Notes: a model not told the origin generated them from the sequence alone. DNA of 53,706 bases from Verrucomicrobiota bacterium (GCA_018239845.1 JAFEGO010000123.1:1-53706), one strand, 5' to 3'. Positions 18,712 through 28,346 are shown, counted from the first letter of the stretch. A program made the numbers and translations.

Positions 18712-19656
18712 TTACCCGCCGTGCTCGGCGAGCCAGCGCTCGGCCTCGATGGCGGCGGCGCAGCCCATGCCGGCGGCGGTGATGGCCTGGCGGTACACGT
18801 GGTCGGCGCAGTCGCCGGCGACGTACACGCCCGGGACCTTGGTGCGGATCTGCGAGCCCTCGGTGGGCTTGAAGTAGCCGCCCTCGTCGGTGTCGAGCAC
18901 CTTGGCGAAGGGGCCGGTGTTGGGCACGTGGCCGATGGCGACGAAGATGCCCTTGACCGGGAGGACCGACTCGGCGCCGGTCTTCACATTCTTAACCTTC
19001 AGGCCGCTGACGGCCCCGGCGTCCACGCCCTCGACGGAGACGGGCACGCTGTCCCACACGCACTGGATCTTTTCGTGCGAGGTGGCGCGGTCAGCCATGA
19101 TCTTGGAGGCGCGCAGCGAGTCGCGGCGGTGGACGAGATAGACCTTGCTGGCGAAACGGGTGAGGAAGAGCGCCTCCTCGGCGGCGCTGTCGCCACCGCC
19201 GATGACGGCGACCTCCATCTTGCGGTAGAACGCCCCGTCGCAGGTGGCGCAGGTGGTCACGCCCTTGCCGCCGTAGAGCTCCTTTTCGCCGGGGATGCCG
19301 GTCATGCGCGGCGAGGCGCCGGTGGCGATGATGACGGAGCGGGCGAGGATGACACGGTCACCGGCGATCAGCTTGCGCGGGTGGCTGGTGAAATCGACGT
19401 CGGTGACGAGCGCCTGCTCGAAGCGTGTGCCGAACTTGGTGGCCTGCTGGCGCAGGTTGTCCATGAGCTGGAAGCCGTCCACGCCGTGGGGGAAGCCGGG
19501 GAAGTTCTCGACCTCGCTGGTGGTCGTGAGCTGGCCGCCGGGGAGCGGGCCCTCGAGGACGAGCGGGTTGAGGTTGGCGCGGCCCGTGTAGATGGCGGCG
19601 GTGAGACCCGCGCAGCCGGTGCCGATGATGACGACGTTTTCGACGGTTGAGGACAT
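18712..19656 (-). CDS. trxB: Thioredoxin reductase
   Basis: This 314-residue flavoprotein reduces thioredoxin with NADPH. It has the FAD-binding motif GTGCAG at 12-17, the redox-active pair C136-A-T-C139, the NADPH motif GGGDSA near 158 and the final FAD segment [26 protein letters not shown]. Length and order match low-molecular-weight TrxB. The start is ATG 19656; the open frame runs further upstream without family similarity. The likely partner thioredoxin gene lies 20 kb away at 39615-39941. Confidence 0.97.
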   Translation of the reverse strand: MSSTVENVVIIGTGCAGLTAAIYTGRANLNPLVLEGPLPGGQLTTTSEVENFPGFPHGVDGFQLMDNLRQQATKFGTRFEQALVTDVDFTSHPRKLIAGDRVILARSVIIATGASPRMTGIPGEKELYGGKGVTTCATCDGAFYRKMEVAVIGGGDSAAEEALFLTRFASKVYLVHRRDSLRASKIMADRATSHEKIQCVWDSVPVSVEGVDAGAVSGLKVKNVKTGAESVLPVKGIFVAIGHVPNTGPFAKVLDTDEGGYFKPTEGSQIRTKVPGVYVAGDCADHVYRQAITAAGMGCAAAIEAERWLAEHGG

Positions 19657-19803
19657 GGAAGGAAGACGAACACAGAGGCACGGAGCGCGCGAAGTGCAAC
19701 TCCCGAGATGTAACCGGGTGGTCAGAGTCGGGCCGGGCTGCGTCATTCCGGAGGCGGCCAAAACGGTTTGCGCTCGCCGACCGGAGGGCGTCAGGCTCGC
19801 GGG

Positions 19804-20961
19804 ATGAACCCGGCAGGCGAATCCGCGGCGCTGCACGAACGGCTTTTCACGATCGACACCCACATCGACACGCCCACGGCAAGCCTGATGCGGGACGGCT
19901 GGGATTTCGGCGCGCGGCACGACCGGGCGACGGATCACTCGCAATGCGACCTGCCGCGGATGGCGGCGGGCGGGATCGATGCGCTGGTGTTTGCAGTGTA
20001 CACGGCGCAGGCGGCGCGCACCGAGGCGGGGTTCGCCGCGGCGCTGGCCATGGCGCGCGCGGTGTTTGAGCGCACGCATGCGGTGCTGCGGGCCAACGCG
20101 GGCGCCTGCGGGCTGGCGCGGACGGCGGATGAGGCGCTGCAGCTCAAAGCCGCAGGCCGACGGGCGGTTTTTCTCAGCGTGGAAAACAGTTACCTGCTCG
20201 GGCGCGACGCGGGGAAGGTGGCGCTCTGCCACGGGCTCGGCGTGCGGATGCTCGGCCTCACCCACATGTTGAACAACGACGTCGCCGATTCCTCGACCGA
20301 TCCGCGCGGGGCGGAGTGGGGCGGCCTGAGTCCGCTCGGGCGCGAGGTGGTGGCGGAGTGCAACCGGCTGGGCCTCGTGTTGGACGCATCGCATGCGTCG
20401 GATGCGGCGCTGGAAGAGTTGCTGGCCGCATCGCGTACCCCGGTCGTGCTCTCGCACAGCGGATGCCGCGCCATGTGCGATCACCCGCGCAACATCGGCG
20501 ATAACCTCCTGCGCGCACTGGCGGCGCAAGGCGGGGTGATCCAACTCAACGCGCTGCCCATCGCGGTCGTGCCCACAGTGGAAGACGGGCGGACGGCGGC
20601 GCTGTCGGACCTGCTGCTGCGCATGACGGAATCGGTACTGTCGCCCGCGCTACTCGAAGCGGTGGAGCGCGACTGGCAGAAGGTCGCGGCGGCCTACCCG
20701 AATCCGCGGGCCAACCTCGACGACTATGTGAAGCACATCGAGCATGCCGTGGCGGTGGCGGGCATCGACCATGTGGGCATCGGTTGCGACTTTGACGGCG
20801 GCGGAGGCGTCGAGGGGCTGAATGATGTCGCGGAGTACCCCAACCTCACGCACGCATTGCAGGCCCGCGGGTGGAGCGAGGCGGACCTGGCCAAGCTGTG
20901 GGGCGGAAACACCCTGCGGGTGTTTCGCGCCGCCGAGGCGCGGGCCGCCCGGGGCGGCTGA
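19804..20961 (+). CDS. Membrane dipeptidase-type peptidase (M19)
   Basis: This 385-residue zinc metallopeptidase belongs to the M19 (renal dipeptidase) family. Metal-site motifs occur in order: H-x-D in TIDTHIDTP near the start, bridging Glu in [44 protein letters not shown] and [12 protein letters not shown]. No signal peptide is evident, so a cytoplasmic role in peptide or D-amino-acid dipeptide hydrolysis is likely. It is divergent from trxB and ends 24 bases from the convergent OPT transporter gene; a dipeptidase beside an oligopeptide transporter makes sense for peptide use. Confidence 0.92.
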   Translation: MNPAGESAALHERLFTIDTHIDTPTASLMRDGWDFGARHDRATDHSQCDLPRMAAGGIDALVFAVYTAQAARTEAGFAAALAMARAVFERTHAVLRANAGACGLARTADEALQLKAAGRRAVFLSVENSYLLGRDAGKVALCHGLGVRMLGLTHMLNNDVADSSTDPRGAEWGGLSPLGREVVAECNRLGLVLDASHASDAALEELLAASRTPVVLSHSGCRAMCDHPRNIGDNLLRALAAQGGVIQLNALPIAVVPTVEDGRTAALSDLLLRMTESVLSPALLEAVERDWQKVAAAYPNPRANLDDYVKHIEHAVAVAGIDHVGIGCDFDGGGGVEGLNDVAEYPNLTHALQARGWSEADLAKLWGGNTLRVFRAAEARAARGG

Positions 20962-20985
20962 AACCGGCCGCCGGGCGAGTGGTGA

Positions 20986-22971
20986 TCACATCAGCACGTT
21001 GACGATGGCGTCGCCGATGCCGATGAGGGCGGCGCCGGAGATAAGGCCGGCGCAGATCGACTCGACGCCGACGACCCAGAGGTCGTGGCCCTTGGTGCCG
21101 GGCGTGCGGTTGCGGCCCATGTACCAGAAAAACACCGCGCCGATCCACATGGCGACGCAGGCATCGGGCGGTAGCGTGACACCGAGGCCGATCGAAACGG
21201 GGGAGAGCGGGAATTTGCCCTTGGTGCGGATGCGCGCGATCTCGAAGATCGCGGCGAGCACGGCGGCGACGACCATCGAGATGATCGCGGAGGTGGGCAG
21301 GCTGTGCAGGCCCTTGGCGATGAGGTCGGCGACGCCTTTCCACTGGATGGCGGCGGGGAAGGCAAACTTGTCGCTGATGATCGTGGCGGTGGAGCGCGCA
21401 CCGTCGGCCCCGGGCTGGAGGAAGAGCAAAAAGAAGAGCGGCACGGCGGCGAGCGCGCCTGAGAAGATGCCGATGATGTGGCCGATCGCCTGCTGGCGGG
21501 GCTTGGCGCCGAGCATGTAGCCGGGCTTGATGTCGGAGAGCAGGTTGCCGGCGTTGGCGCAGACCTCGGCGGTCATGCCGGCGGCGGCGAGATTCGTGGC
21601 GGGGTTGGTGCGGTCGAGCGCACCCATGGAGAACTGCGTGACCTTCGAGAGCGGGCCCGTGGGGGTCCATGACGTGAGGGCCATGGCGTTGGCGCAGATG
21701 ATGGAGAGGACGAAGATCAGCGGCAGGGCGAGGAGCGCGAGTTTCCAGTCGGCGCCGAAAAACGAGTGGGCCATCCACGCGCCGATCAGGCCGAAGATCG
21801 GGATGCCGACAAACGACACCCACAGGGGCAGCTCGATGCCGGCGAGGATGTCGCGCTGCGCAACGGCGATGACCTTTTCCTTTTTGGCGAAGAAACGCTT
21901 GAAGGGGCCGATGAGGGTCTCGGGCTTGCCGATGAGGCCGACGAAGGAGCCGACGACCATCATCGTGACGGCCCACCAGAGGGACCACTTGTTGACGACC
22001 TGGGCGCGGGAGAGGGGTTGTACGACGCCATTGACGACATCGCGCGCGATGTCGCCGCGCTGGATCATGAGGGGCGCCAAGACGACGAAATTGACCAGCA
22101 TGCCGACGATGACGCTCGTGGAGATGCGGATGCCCATGAGGCCGCCGATGCCGACCATCGCGATGTCGAGCCCGCCGCGCAGGCCGATCTCGCGGAACTC
22201 GACGCCGAAGGCCTTGGGGATCCAGAGGTCGAACTTCGCCGCAGCCATGTAGTAGTAATCGTCGAGGCGGTCATGGAAACGCCACGGCTCCTCGAGGCCG
22301 AGCCACTGGTTCATCCGCAGGATCTTGAACTGCACGAGCTTCATCCAGCCGTCGCCGGCGAGGAACTGGTAGAAGGCCGCGATGGCGGAGGAGATGCCGA
22401 GGAGCTTGGCCTGGAAGAATCCGACCTTGGCGTTGTCAGAGTAAAGCGTGTCGAGCACGACGCCGGCGGCGCGGCCCTCGGGGAAAGGCATCTGCTCGTC
22501 GTTGATGAACTTCCGCTTCAGCGGGAAGGCGACGAGGACGCCGATGATCGCGATGACGATCATCCACGGGATCATCTCGTACCACGGCACGATGACGCCG
22601 GTGACGAGCATGAGGGCGGCGATGCTCGTGGTGAGCGGCTGCACCATGTAGCCGGCGGCGGTGGCGATGGACTGGGTGCAGTTGTTTTCGAGGATAGTGA
22701 AGTCCTTCGCGATGCGGGCCCGGGCGAGGGCCTTGAAGATGGCGAAGGCAAGGATGACCGAGGTAAGGCCGACGCCGATACCGACGCCGGTCTTGGCGGC
22801 GATGTAGAGGGCGGTGGCGGCGAGGATGGCGCCGAGAAAAAAGCCCGTGACCGCGGAGCGGAGGGTGAGCTGCGGCATGTCGCCGCGGTAGATGTTTTCA
22901 AACCACCAGCGGTCTTTTTGGGCGCGGGTCCAGGAACGGGTTTGCTCTTCGGTCAGTTGTGGGATGGCCAT
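20986..22971 (-). CDS. OPT-family oligopeptide transporter
   Basis: This 661-residue membrane protein has about 14-16 hydrophobic segments. OPT features include LRSAVTGFFLGAILAATALYI near the N-terminus, NNCTQSIATAAGYMVQPLTTS, PFPEGRAAGVVLDTLY, and the late block AGMTAEVCANAGNLLSDIKPGYMLGAKPRQQAIGH. The family takes up oligopeptides or metal chelates with protons. ATG 22971 is chosen because an in-frame extension to 23085 lacks family character. It is convergent with the M19 dipeptidase and divergent from the DUF3300 gene. Confidence 0.92.
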   Translation of the reverse strand: MAIPQLTEEQTRSWTRAQKDRWWFENIYRGDMPQLTLRSAVTGFFLGAILAATALYIAAKTGVGIGVGLTSVILAFAIFKALARARIAKDFTILENNCTQSIATAAGYMVQPLTTSIAALMLVTGVIVPWYEMIPWMIVIAIIGVLVAFPLKRKFINDEQMPFPEGRAAGVVLDTLYSDNAKVGFFQAKLLGISSAIAAFYQFLAGDGWMKLVQFKILRMNQWLGLEEPWRFHDRLDDYYYMAAAKFDLWIPKAFGVEFREIGLRGGLDIAMVGIGGLMGIRISTSVIVGMLVNFVVLAPLMIQRGDIARDVVNGVVQPLSRAQVVNKWSLWWAVTMMVVGSFVGLIGKPETLIGPFKRFFAKKEKVIAVAQRDILAGIELPLWVSFVGIPIFGLIGAWMAHSFFGADWKLALLALPLIFVLSIICANAMALTSWTPTGPLSKVTQFSMGALDRTNPATNLAAAGMTAEVCANAGNLLSDIKPGYMLGAKPRQQAIGHIIGIFSGALAAVPLFFLLFLQPGADGARSTATIISDKFAFPAAIQWKGVADLIAKGLHSLPTSAIISMVVAAVLAAIFEIARIRTKGKFPLSPVSIGLGVTLPPDACVAMWIGAVFFWYMGRNRTPGTKGHDLWVVGVESICAGLISGAALIGIGDAIVNVLM

Positions 22972-23108
22972 GGGGCGTTTTTCCAGAGCCTGATGCGGCG
23001 ACCCGGGAAAAGCCAAGATTCCTTTGGCCGGTTGCCCCCGGAGCGAAATGGGGGCACACTTGGCCGGGATTGGGGTCGCAACCATCAGGTCCCCATACCC
23101 CGCACACC

Positions 23109-24530
23109 ATGAACGCCCGCTTCATCCTGCTCTTTTCCGTCTGCTCCGCCGCCCTGGCGCAGCCGGCCACCCCGCCGCCACCCCCGCCGGCGACGGCGGA
23201 TGCCCCCGGCGCGCCAACCGCCGCGACCACGGCCGATCCCGCGCGCACCCCGGAGCAACTTGACCAATTGCTCGGGCCGATCGCGCTGTACCCCGACGCG
23301 CTGATGGCGGTGATTTTGCCGGCCTCAACCGTCCCTTCGGACATCGTGCTGGCGTCGCGCTTTCTGGCGGCGGGCGGCACCGCGGAGGCGATCGACAGCC
23401 AGCCGTGGGATGACAGCGTGCGATCCCTCGCGCACTACCCCGAGGTGGTGAAGTGGATGGATGACAACCTCGAGTGGACGAAGGAGCTGGGCGATGCGTT
23501 TGTCGCGCAGCCGGCCGACGTGATGAAGGCGGTGCAGCGGCTGCGTACCAAGGCTCAGGCCAACGGCGCGCTGAAAAACACCCCGCAGCAGCAGGTGGTC
23601 ATGGAAGGGCAGGACATCAGCATCATCCCGGCCCAACCGGAGGTGATCTATGTGCCGGTCTATGATCCGGCGGTCGTCTATGTGGCGACGGCGTATTACC
23701 CGGATCCGTTTCTGACCTTCGGCGTCGGTTTTGCGATGGGGCCTTGGCTGTACTATGGCTGCGACTGGGGGCAGCGGGTTATCTGGGTCGGCCCGCGTGG
23801 TCCGCACGGCGGCTGGCGGCCCCCGACGGTGTACTCCCGGCCGCATTACGCCAACAATCCGGACTGGCGGCACTGGCACCCGCTGCCGCGGGCCCGTTTC
23901 GGCAACCGCCCGAGCTATTATCATCCGCGGCCGGATATCGTGCGCCCGCGGCCTTACACCGGCGCTTCGCCGCGGCCGAACTGGCCGCGCGGCACGGTAG
24001 GTCATCCCACTGGCCCCGGTCCGCAGGCGCGGGACAATCACCCCGGCGGACAACCCCGGGCGCAGTGGCCGCGGTTGACGAATCAAGGGGCAGGGAGCCG
24101 GCTCGAACCGGCTCCGGGTGCCGTCGCGCCGCAGGAGGCGAACGGCCCCCGTCCACCGGGCGGCCGGCCCACGCCCACGCCTGCACCCAATGTGAACGGC
24201 GCGACCGGGCCGCGTAACGGCGGAAACTTTCACCGTCCTCCCGACGGTGGTTGGAATCGCGGTGATCTCCGGGGCAACCCGCCCGCCGCGCCCGCGGCGA
24301 GCGGCAACGCGGCTCCGCAAGCCACGCCGCCTGCACCCAGCCCTCGGCCGGTCGCGGGTCCGCCGCCGGTGCGGCAGTCGGCTCCGTTTCGCGAGCAGCG
24401 GGGCGGCCCGCCCAATGGAGGCCCGGCGCACGTGAACACGCCGCATCCGCCGCCGGCTCCGCACGTGACCCCGGTAACGCCGCCGGCCCCGACACCGCGT
24501 CCGACGGACAGGGATAAGAATCAGAACTGA
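23109..24530 (+). CDS. DUF3300 secreted protein with Pro/Gly-rich tail
   Basis: This 473-residue protein has a short signal peptide (MNARFILLFSVCSAALAQ), a Pro/Ala linker, and a DUF3300 domain at about 48-260 with the hallmark LDQLLGPIALYPDALMAVIL, QPWDDSVRSLAHYPEVVKWM and QPEVIYVPVYDPAVVYV. The rest (about 260-473) is low-complexity, rich in Pro, Arg, Gly and Asn. The family is envelope-associated and of unknown function. A terminator follows. The next convergent gene encodes another envelope protein with aromatic-Pro repeats. Confidence 0.9.
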   Translation: MNARFILLFSVCSAALAQPATPPPPPPATADAPGAPTAATTADPARTPEQLDQLLGPIALYPDALMAVILPASTVPSDIVLASRFLAAGGTAEAIDSQPWDDSVRSLAHYPEVVKWMDDNLEWTKELGDAFVAQPADVMKAVQRLRTKAQANGALKNTPQQQVVMEGQDISIIPAQPEVIYVPVYDPAVVYVATAYYPDPFLTFGVGFAMGPWLYYGCDWGQRVIWVGPRGPHGGWRPPTVYSRPHYANNPDWRHWHPLPRARFGNRPSYYHPRPDIVRPRPYTGASPRPNWPRGTVGHPTGPGPQARDNHPGGQPRAQWPRLTNQGAGSRLEPAPGAVAPQEANGPRPPGGRPTPTPAPNVNGATGPRNGGNFHRPPDGGWNRGDLRGNPPAAPAASGNAAPQATPPAPSPRPVAGPPPVRQSAPFREQRGGPPNGGPAHVNTPHPPPAPHVTPVTPPAPTPRPTDRDKNQN

Positions 24531-24581
24531 GCGCGCGTGCGGTTAACCGGCCGGTTCAACTGACGCCCAAGCAAATAAAAC

Positions 24582-24620
24582 AGCCCCGGACAGATGAGTC
24601 CCGGGGCCGTGGCGTTTTTT
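24582..24620. terminator. Intrinsic terminator between convergent envelope genes
   Basis: A GC-rich stem, AGCCCCGGA with TCCCGGGGCC, is followed a few bases later by six T at 24615-24620 on the plus strand. It should end the DUF3300 transcript; AAATAAAA at the left foot gives a T-rich tract on the minus strand for the convergent gene. Confidence 0.75.
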
Positions 24621-24639
24621 GAACTAAGCTCGCGAAGCG

Positions 24640-25161
24640 TTAGCGCCAGTAACCGCGGACGTAAACGTAGCTGCCGCGGCGATGGACCCACTGCGGGCGG
24701 ACATACACGCGGTAGTTAGGCGGCGGCACTTCCCAGTGCGCGGCGACCCAGACGTAGCCGCGCCCATCGTAGGCCCAGTAGCCATCAACCCACACGGCCG
24801 AGGGCGCGGGGCGCGCATAAACCACGGCGGGCGCGGGCTGGGGCGGGGGTGGCGGCGGCTGCTGCACGACATAATCCGTCGTGGCCTCCTGCCGGGAGGT
24901 GTAAATGGTGCCCTGCTGGTGGTCCACGTTGTTGCCGATCGTACCGCCAACGATGGCACCGGCGGCGGCACCGATCGCGGCGCCTTCCCAGGTCTGGTGG
25001 CCGTGATTGTTGCCGATGATGGCACCGGCGAGACCGCCGATGGCGGCGCCGCTCAGGGCGCCATTTTGCGTGTTGGGACCGGTGCCTACGCAGCCGCTGC
25101 CAAGGGCCGCGACAGCGAGGGCGAGACCGAGCGTTTTGTAGGAGGACGCGGAGGTTTTCAT
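24640..25161 (-). CDS. Glycine-zipper lipoprotein with aromatic WxxGYW repeats
   Basis: This 173-residue protein starts with a lipoprotein-type signal ending in ALGSGC, giving a predicted lipidated Cys at about 24. Next come glycine-zipper segments (GAAIGGLAGAIIG, GAAIGAAAGAIVGGTIG), a Pro-rich linker, and aromatic repeats WVDGYW, YVWVAAHW and YVRGYWR like those of YXWGXW-repeat proteins. The zipper can insert in or pack on membranes. It is probably an outer-membrane or periplasmic lipoprotein of unknown function. Confidence 0.85.
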   Translation of the reverse strand: MKTSASSYKTLGLALAVAALGSGCVGTGPNTQNGALSGAAIGGLAGAIIGNNHGHQTWEGAAIGAAAGAIVGGTIGNNVDHQQGTIYTSRQEATTDYVVQQPPPPPPQPAPAVVYARPAPSAVWVDGYWAYDGRGYVWVAAHWEVPPPNYRVYVRPQWVHRRGSYVYVRGYWR

Positions 25162-25209
25162 ACCCCGCTTAGTCCTTACGGCGGGGTGGGAGGTTCCCCG
25201 AGACGCGGT

Positions 25210-26049
25210 TCAGGCAGCCCGCACGGGCCACATGGGCGGGAACTGCGGACCGTGGAACTTCTCGCCGGGGAGGGGGCAGTCGGGCTGTTCCTGCATCTTC
25301 CAGTTGTTCATATGGTCCTGACCGGGGCGGTAGGTGCACTCGGTGGACATCACGTGCGAGACGAGGGCGCGACGGCGGGTCGCGGAGAAATTGCGGTCGC
25401 TCCCGTGGAGCAGGAGGCCGTGGTGAAACGAGACCGAGCCCTTGGGGATGATGACGGGTACCTCGCGGGTTTTGAAGTCGGCGGGCAGGGTGGGCTTTTG
25501 CGCGTCGTTGCCGGTGATGCCCATGGGGAGGGTCCAGATGCCGAGTTTCTGCGTGCCCTCGAGGAAGACCATCGGGCCGGACTCGGGGAGCACGTCGTCG
25601 AGCGCGATCCAGCAGGTGACGGTCTCGCACTCCTTGATCATCTGCCAGTAGGCCCAGTCCTGGTGGTAGGTCACGACGCGGCCGCCATGGGCGGGCTTGT
25701 CGAGGAGCTGGTCGTGCCACATGCGGATACCGGGCGCCTGGATGAGCTGCGCGGCGAGGTGGCCGAGCCGCGGAGTAAGGACGGCGTTGGCCATCGTGGT
25801 GTCGGCCTTCCAGGTGTTATCAAGCTTGATGAGATCGACGGGCTCCATCCGGTCCATGCGGCAATCGGGCGGCTGGCCCTTGTCATACTCGCCCGCGATC
25901 ACGCGGTCGGCGGCGGCGTTGATGGCGGCGATCTCGGCGTCGGAAAACACGCCGTGCTGGATATGGTAGCCGCGCTCGCCAAAGAGGGCGATCTGCTCGG
26001 CGGTGAGGGTGGTGCGGGCGGGGTCGAAGGGGAAAACGGTGGTGCTCAT
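25210..26049 (-). CDS. Phytanoyl-CoA dioxygenase (PhyH)-family enzyme
   Basis: This 279-residue non-haem Fe(II)/2-oxoglutarate oxygenase has the 2-His-1-carboxylate triad: H129-x-D131 in TYHQDWAYW, and His215 in LLLHGSDRNFSATRR, where the downstream Arg binds 2-oxoglutarate. The segment VTCWIALDDVLPESGPMVFLEGTQ is typical. The substrate is unknown; bacterial members hydroxylate small molecules such as ectoine, sugars or natural products. It is divergent from an AraC regulator across 98 bases, so that regulator probably controls it. Confidence 0.9.
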   Translation of the reverse strand: MSTTVFPFDPARTTLTAEQIALFGERGYHIQHGVFSDAEIAAINAAADRVIAGEYDKGQPPDCRMDRMEPVDLIKLDNTWKADTTMANAVLTPRLGHLAAQLIQAPGIRMWHDQLLDKPAHGGRVVTYHQDWAYWQMIKECETVTCWIALDDVLPESGPMVFLEGTQKLGIWTLPMGITGNDAQKPTLPADFKTREVPVIIPKGSVSFHHGLLLHGSDRNFSATRRRALVSHVMSTECTYRPGQDHMNNWKMQEQPDCPLPGEKFHGPQFPPMWPVRAA

Positions 26050-26147
26050 GGGTGGGGCGTAACGGGCGGAAGGTAACAAAGATCCGCCGGGTTGACGTTC
26101 AGGATTTGCCCCGAGAATGTATGTTTTCTTACTTTCCGCTCCACCCC

Positions 26148-27026
26148 ATGAAAGTCTTCCGCAGCCACCAGATGATCAGCGGATTCCTGCTGGAGAGCCC
26201 GGTGGACGGGCTGCCGGCGCTGGAGCATTGCGGCGAGGCGCTGTGCTGTTCGCGCCATGTGCTGCGGCCGCATTTTCACGCGGGCTACGAATTCGTGTAC
26301 ATCACGCGCGGCCATGCGTTCTGGAAGGTCGGCGAACGGCCGGTGCACCAGCAGATGGGCGACCTGTTTATCACGTATCCGCGGGAGCTGCACGAGACGG
26401 ACGGCGAGCCGGGCATCGAGTTTCACCTGCTCTGGATCGGGCTCGACCTGCGGAAGCTCGGTCGCGAAGGCCGGCGGCTCGAGGCGCTGCTCGCGGCGCG
26501 GAAGCCGGCGCTGCTGCCACAGTGCCATGAGATGGAGGGCGTGCTGCGCGGCATCGCCATGCAGGCCAGCGGCGAGCGGCCGGTGCGGGAGCGGATCATT
26601 TTGCAGTATCTCCGGACCTTCGTGAACCTCGTGGAGCAGCGTGTGCGCATGAGCGAGGCGGCGACACCGGCGCATCCGGGTGCGCTGCACTCGCATCCGG
26701 TGCACCGCGCGCTCGACTTCATGCGCGGCCATCTCGACCGGCGGGTGTCGCTGCGCGAGCTGGCGCAGGCGGCGACGGGCGGGAGCGTGGCGCGGTTTTG
26801 CGAACGGTTTAAAAAGGAGGTCGGTGTGGCGCCTGGCACGCACCATCTGCGCCTGCGGCTCGACGAGGCGCGACAGGCGCTGCGCCTGCCGGAGGCGCGT
26901 GTGACGCAGGTGGCGATGCGGTTCGGCTTCAGCTCGTCGCAGCACTTTAGCACGGCGTTTCGCACGATGTACGGGCTCACGCCGCGGGCGTGGCAGGCGG
27001 GAGCCCGCACGAAGCGCCGCGGATAA
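26148..27026 (+). CDS. AraC-family transcriptional regulator
   Basis: This 292-residue regulator has an N-terminal cupin-like sensor domain (about 1-110; RPHFHAGYEFVYITRGHAFWKVG, MGDLFITYPRELHET) and a C-terminal AraC double helix-turn-helix (about 190-285) with VSLRELAQAA, ARFCERFKKEVGVAPGTHHLRLRLDEARQ and VTQVAMRFGFSSSQHFSTAFRTMYGLTPRAW. The cupin fold usually senses a sugar or similar small ligand. I chose ATG 26148; ATG 26121 is in frame and possible. It is divergent from the PhyH oxygenase, its likely target. Confidence 0.92.
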   Translation: MKVFRSHQMISGFLLESPVDGLPALEHCGEALCCSRHVLRPHFHAGYEFVYITRGHAFWKVGERPVHQQMGDLFITYPRELHETDGEPGIEFHLLWIGLDLRKLGREGRRLEALLAARKPALLPQCHEMEGVLRGIAMQASGERPVRERIILQYLRTFVNLVEQRVRMSEAATPAHPGALHSHPVHRALDFMRGHLDRRVSLRELAQAATGGSVARFCERFKKEVGVAPGTHHLRLRLDEARQALRLPEARVTQVAMRFGFSSSQHFSTAFRTMYGLTPRAWQAGARTKRRG

Positions 27027-27111
27027 TTTTTTGCCGGGCGGTGCAACTTCCGGGGGCGGTGCGGTGTGTTGGGGGTGTAACTGATCCCTCAACCCTCAAT
27101 CTGCTCCCCTC

Positions 27112-27666
27112 ATGAACCGTTCCTTCCGCCTCCTGTCCGTTGTCTCCGCCTTTGCCCTCGCCGCCGTCGCAGCCCGGGCCGCCGATGCCGGCTACGTTGA
27201 TCTCGGCAAGTTCAAGCCCGCCGCGGGCTGCGAATTTGTCGAGGTGAACATCGGCACCCCGCTGCTCAAGTTCGCCTCGCTCTTCATGGATCACGACGAC
27301 CCCGATGCGGCGGCGCTGATCAAAAGCCTGAAGCACATCCGCGTGAATGTGGTCGGCCTCAACGAGACCAACCGTGCCGATACGACCGCCCAAGTCGAGA
27401 AGGTCCGGGCGGAGCTTGAGGCGCAGGGCTGGACCAAGATGGTGACCGTCCGTGAGAAGGGCGACACCGAGGACGTGGCGATCTATGTGAAGAGCCACAG
27501 CGACGAAGCGATCGACGGGATCGTGGTGACGGTGATCGACGCCAAGAAGGGCGAGGCCGTCTTTGTGAATGTCGTCGGCAACATCAAGCCCGAGCAGCTC
27601 GCGAGCCTCGGCCGCGGACTCCACATCGACCACCTCGACGTGAATGTGAAGAGCAAGGGCGTCTGA
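27112..27666 (+). CDS. DUF4252 exported protein
   Basis: This 184-residue protein has a signal peptide ending at about residue 23 (AAVAARA) and then a DUF4252-type body: an amphipathic segment about maintaining lines such as LKHIRVNVVGLNE, VEKVRAELEAQGWTKMVTVREKG, VAIYVKSHSDEAIDGIVVTVID and AVFVNVVGNIKPEQLASLGRGL. Members are exported and of unknown role. The next gene, 42 bases on, may encode a membrane-bound relative. Confidence 0.8.
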   Translation: MNRSFRLLSVVSAFALAAVAARAADAGYVDLGKFKPAAGCEFVEVNIGTPLLKFASLFMDHDDPDAAALIKSLKHIRVNVVGLNETNRADTTAQVEKVRAELEAQGWTKMVTVREKGDTEDVAIYVKSHSDEAIDGIVVTVIDAKKGEAVFVNVVGNIKPEQLASLGRGLHIDHLDVNVKSKGV

Positions 27667-27708
27667 GCGCACCGTTTTAAACTCCAACTTTCAACCGCCG
27701 CCCCCGCC

Positions 27709-28296
27709 ATGAATGACACGAACTCCGCGATCAAGCCGCGCCGCCGCTGGTGGCGCTGGGTGCTCGGTATCCTCGGCGTCTGTTTACTCATGTCCGCCGT
27801 AGCCATCGTGGACCTCGTCACGCTCAACCGCGATGCGGCGGCGATGCGCCGGGCGGTGTTCAGTGCGGTCAAGGCGGAGAAATCGACGCACGTGCAATTG
27901 AGCGTCGGCCCGGTGCTGCTCGGCACAGTGCGCAAGGGGCTGGGTTTCAGCCATCACGTGCCCGAGGAGGCGAAGCTGGCGCTGAAAGGCGTCAAGGCGG
28001 CAAGCGTGGGCGTGTACGCGCTCGACCGCGAGGTGGGCGCCGAAGAGCGCGGCCGGGTGCTGGCCGCGGTGGATCCGGTGATGCTCCGGCGCGGCTGGGA
28101 GCGGCTGGTCGTGGCCAGCGAGGCGAAGGACACCGTGATGATTTATACGCAGCCGACGGACGACGCGCACGACCCGCTGCGGGTCTGCCTCGCCGTCTGC
28201 GAAGGGCGCGAAATCGTGATCGTGAGCGCCACCGCCGAGCCGGATGCGCTCGTGGAGCTGGCCGCGCGGCACGGTGGCCGGCTGGCGCGGCGCTGA
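27709..28296 (+). CDS. Single-pass membrane protein of unknown function, possibly DUF4252-like
   Basis: This 195-residue protein has a basic start (KPRRRWWRW), one transmembrane helix at about 16-38, and an extracytoplasmic domain. Its C-terminal half has the same strand pattern as the upstream DUF4252 protein: RGWERLVVASEAKDTVMIYTQ, then REIVIVSATAEPDALVELAA, matching VYVKS...VFVNVVGNIKPEQLASL. That similarity is by eye only. It is probably co-transcribed with the upstream gene. I do not assign a function. Confidence 0.7.
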   Translation: MNDTNSAIKPRRRWWRWVLGILGVCLLMSAVAIVDLVTLNRDAAAMRRAVFSAVKAEKSTHVQLSVGPVLLGTVRKGLGFSHHVPEEAKLALKGVKAASVGVYALDREVGAEERGRVLAAVDPVMLRRGWERLVVASEAKDTVMIYTQPTDDAHDPLRVCLAVCEGREIVIVSATAEPDALVELAARHGGRLARR

Positions 28297-28302
28297 GTAC
28301 GG

Positions 28303-28321
28303 ATGTTCGTATTACGAACAT
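28303..28321. promoter_or_regulatory. Perfect 19-bp palindrome, copy 1 (SOS-box-like operator)
   Basis: ATGTTCGTATTACGAACAT is a perfect 9-1-9 palindrome. An identical copy starts 44 bases downstream. Both lie just before the DNA polymerase IV gene, so a LexA-type repressor is the obvious candidate. The arms TGTTC and GAACA match those of verrucomicrobial LexA sites, but the spacer is 7 instead of 4 bases. TTACGA inside this copy could act as -35 element to TATAAG at 28337-28342 (19-base spacer). Confidence 0.8.
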
Positions 28322-28346
28322 CTGTTTTACTGCGGGTATAAGCCAA

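Noticed and set aside
19657..20544. N-terminal extension of thioredoxin reductase to 610 residues
   Set aside because: The extension is antisense to the M19 dipeptidase gene and has no TrxB-family character; the ATG at 19656 matches the family start.
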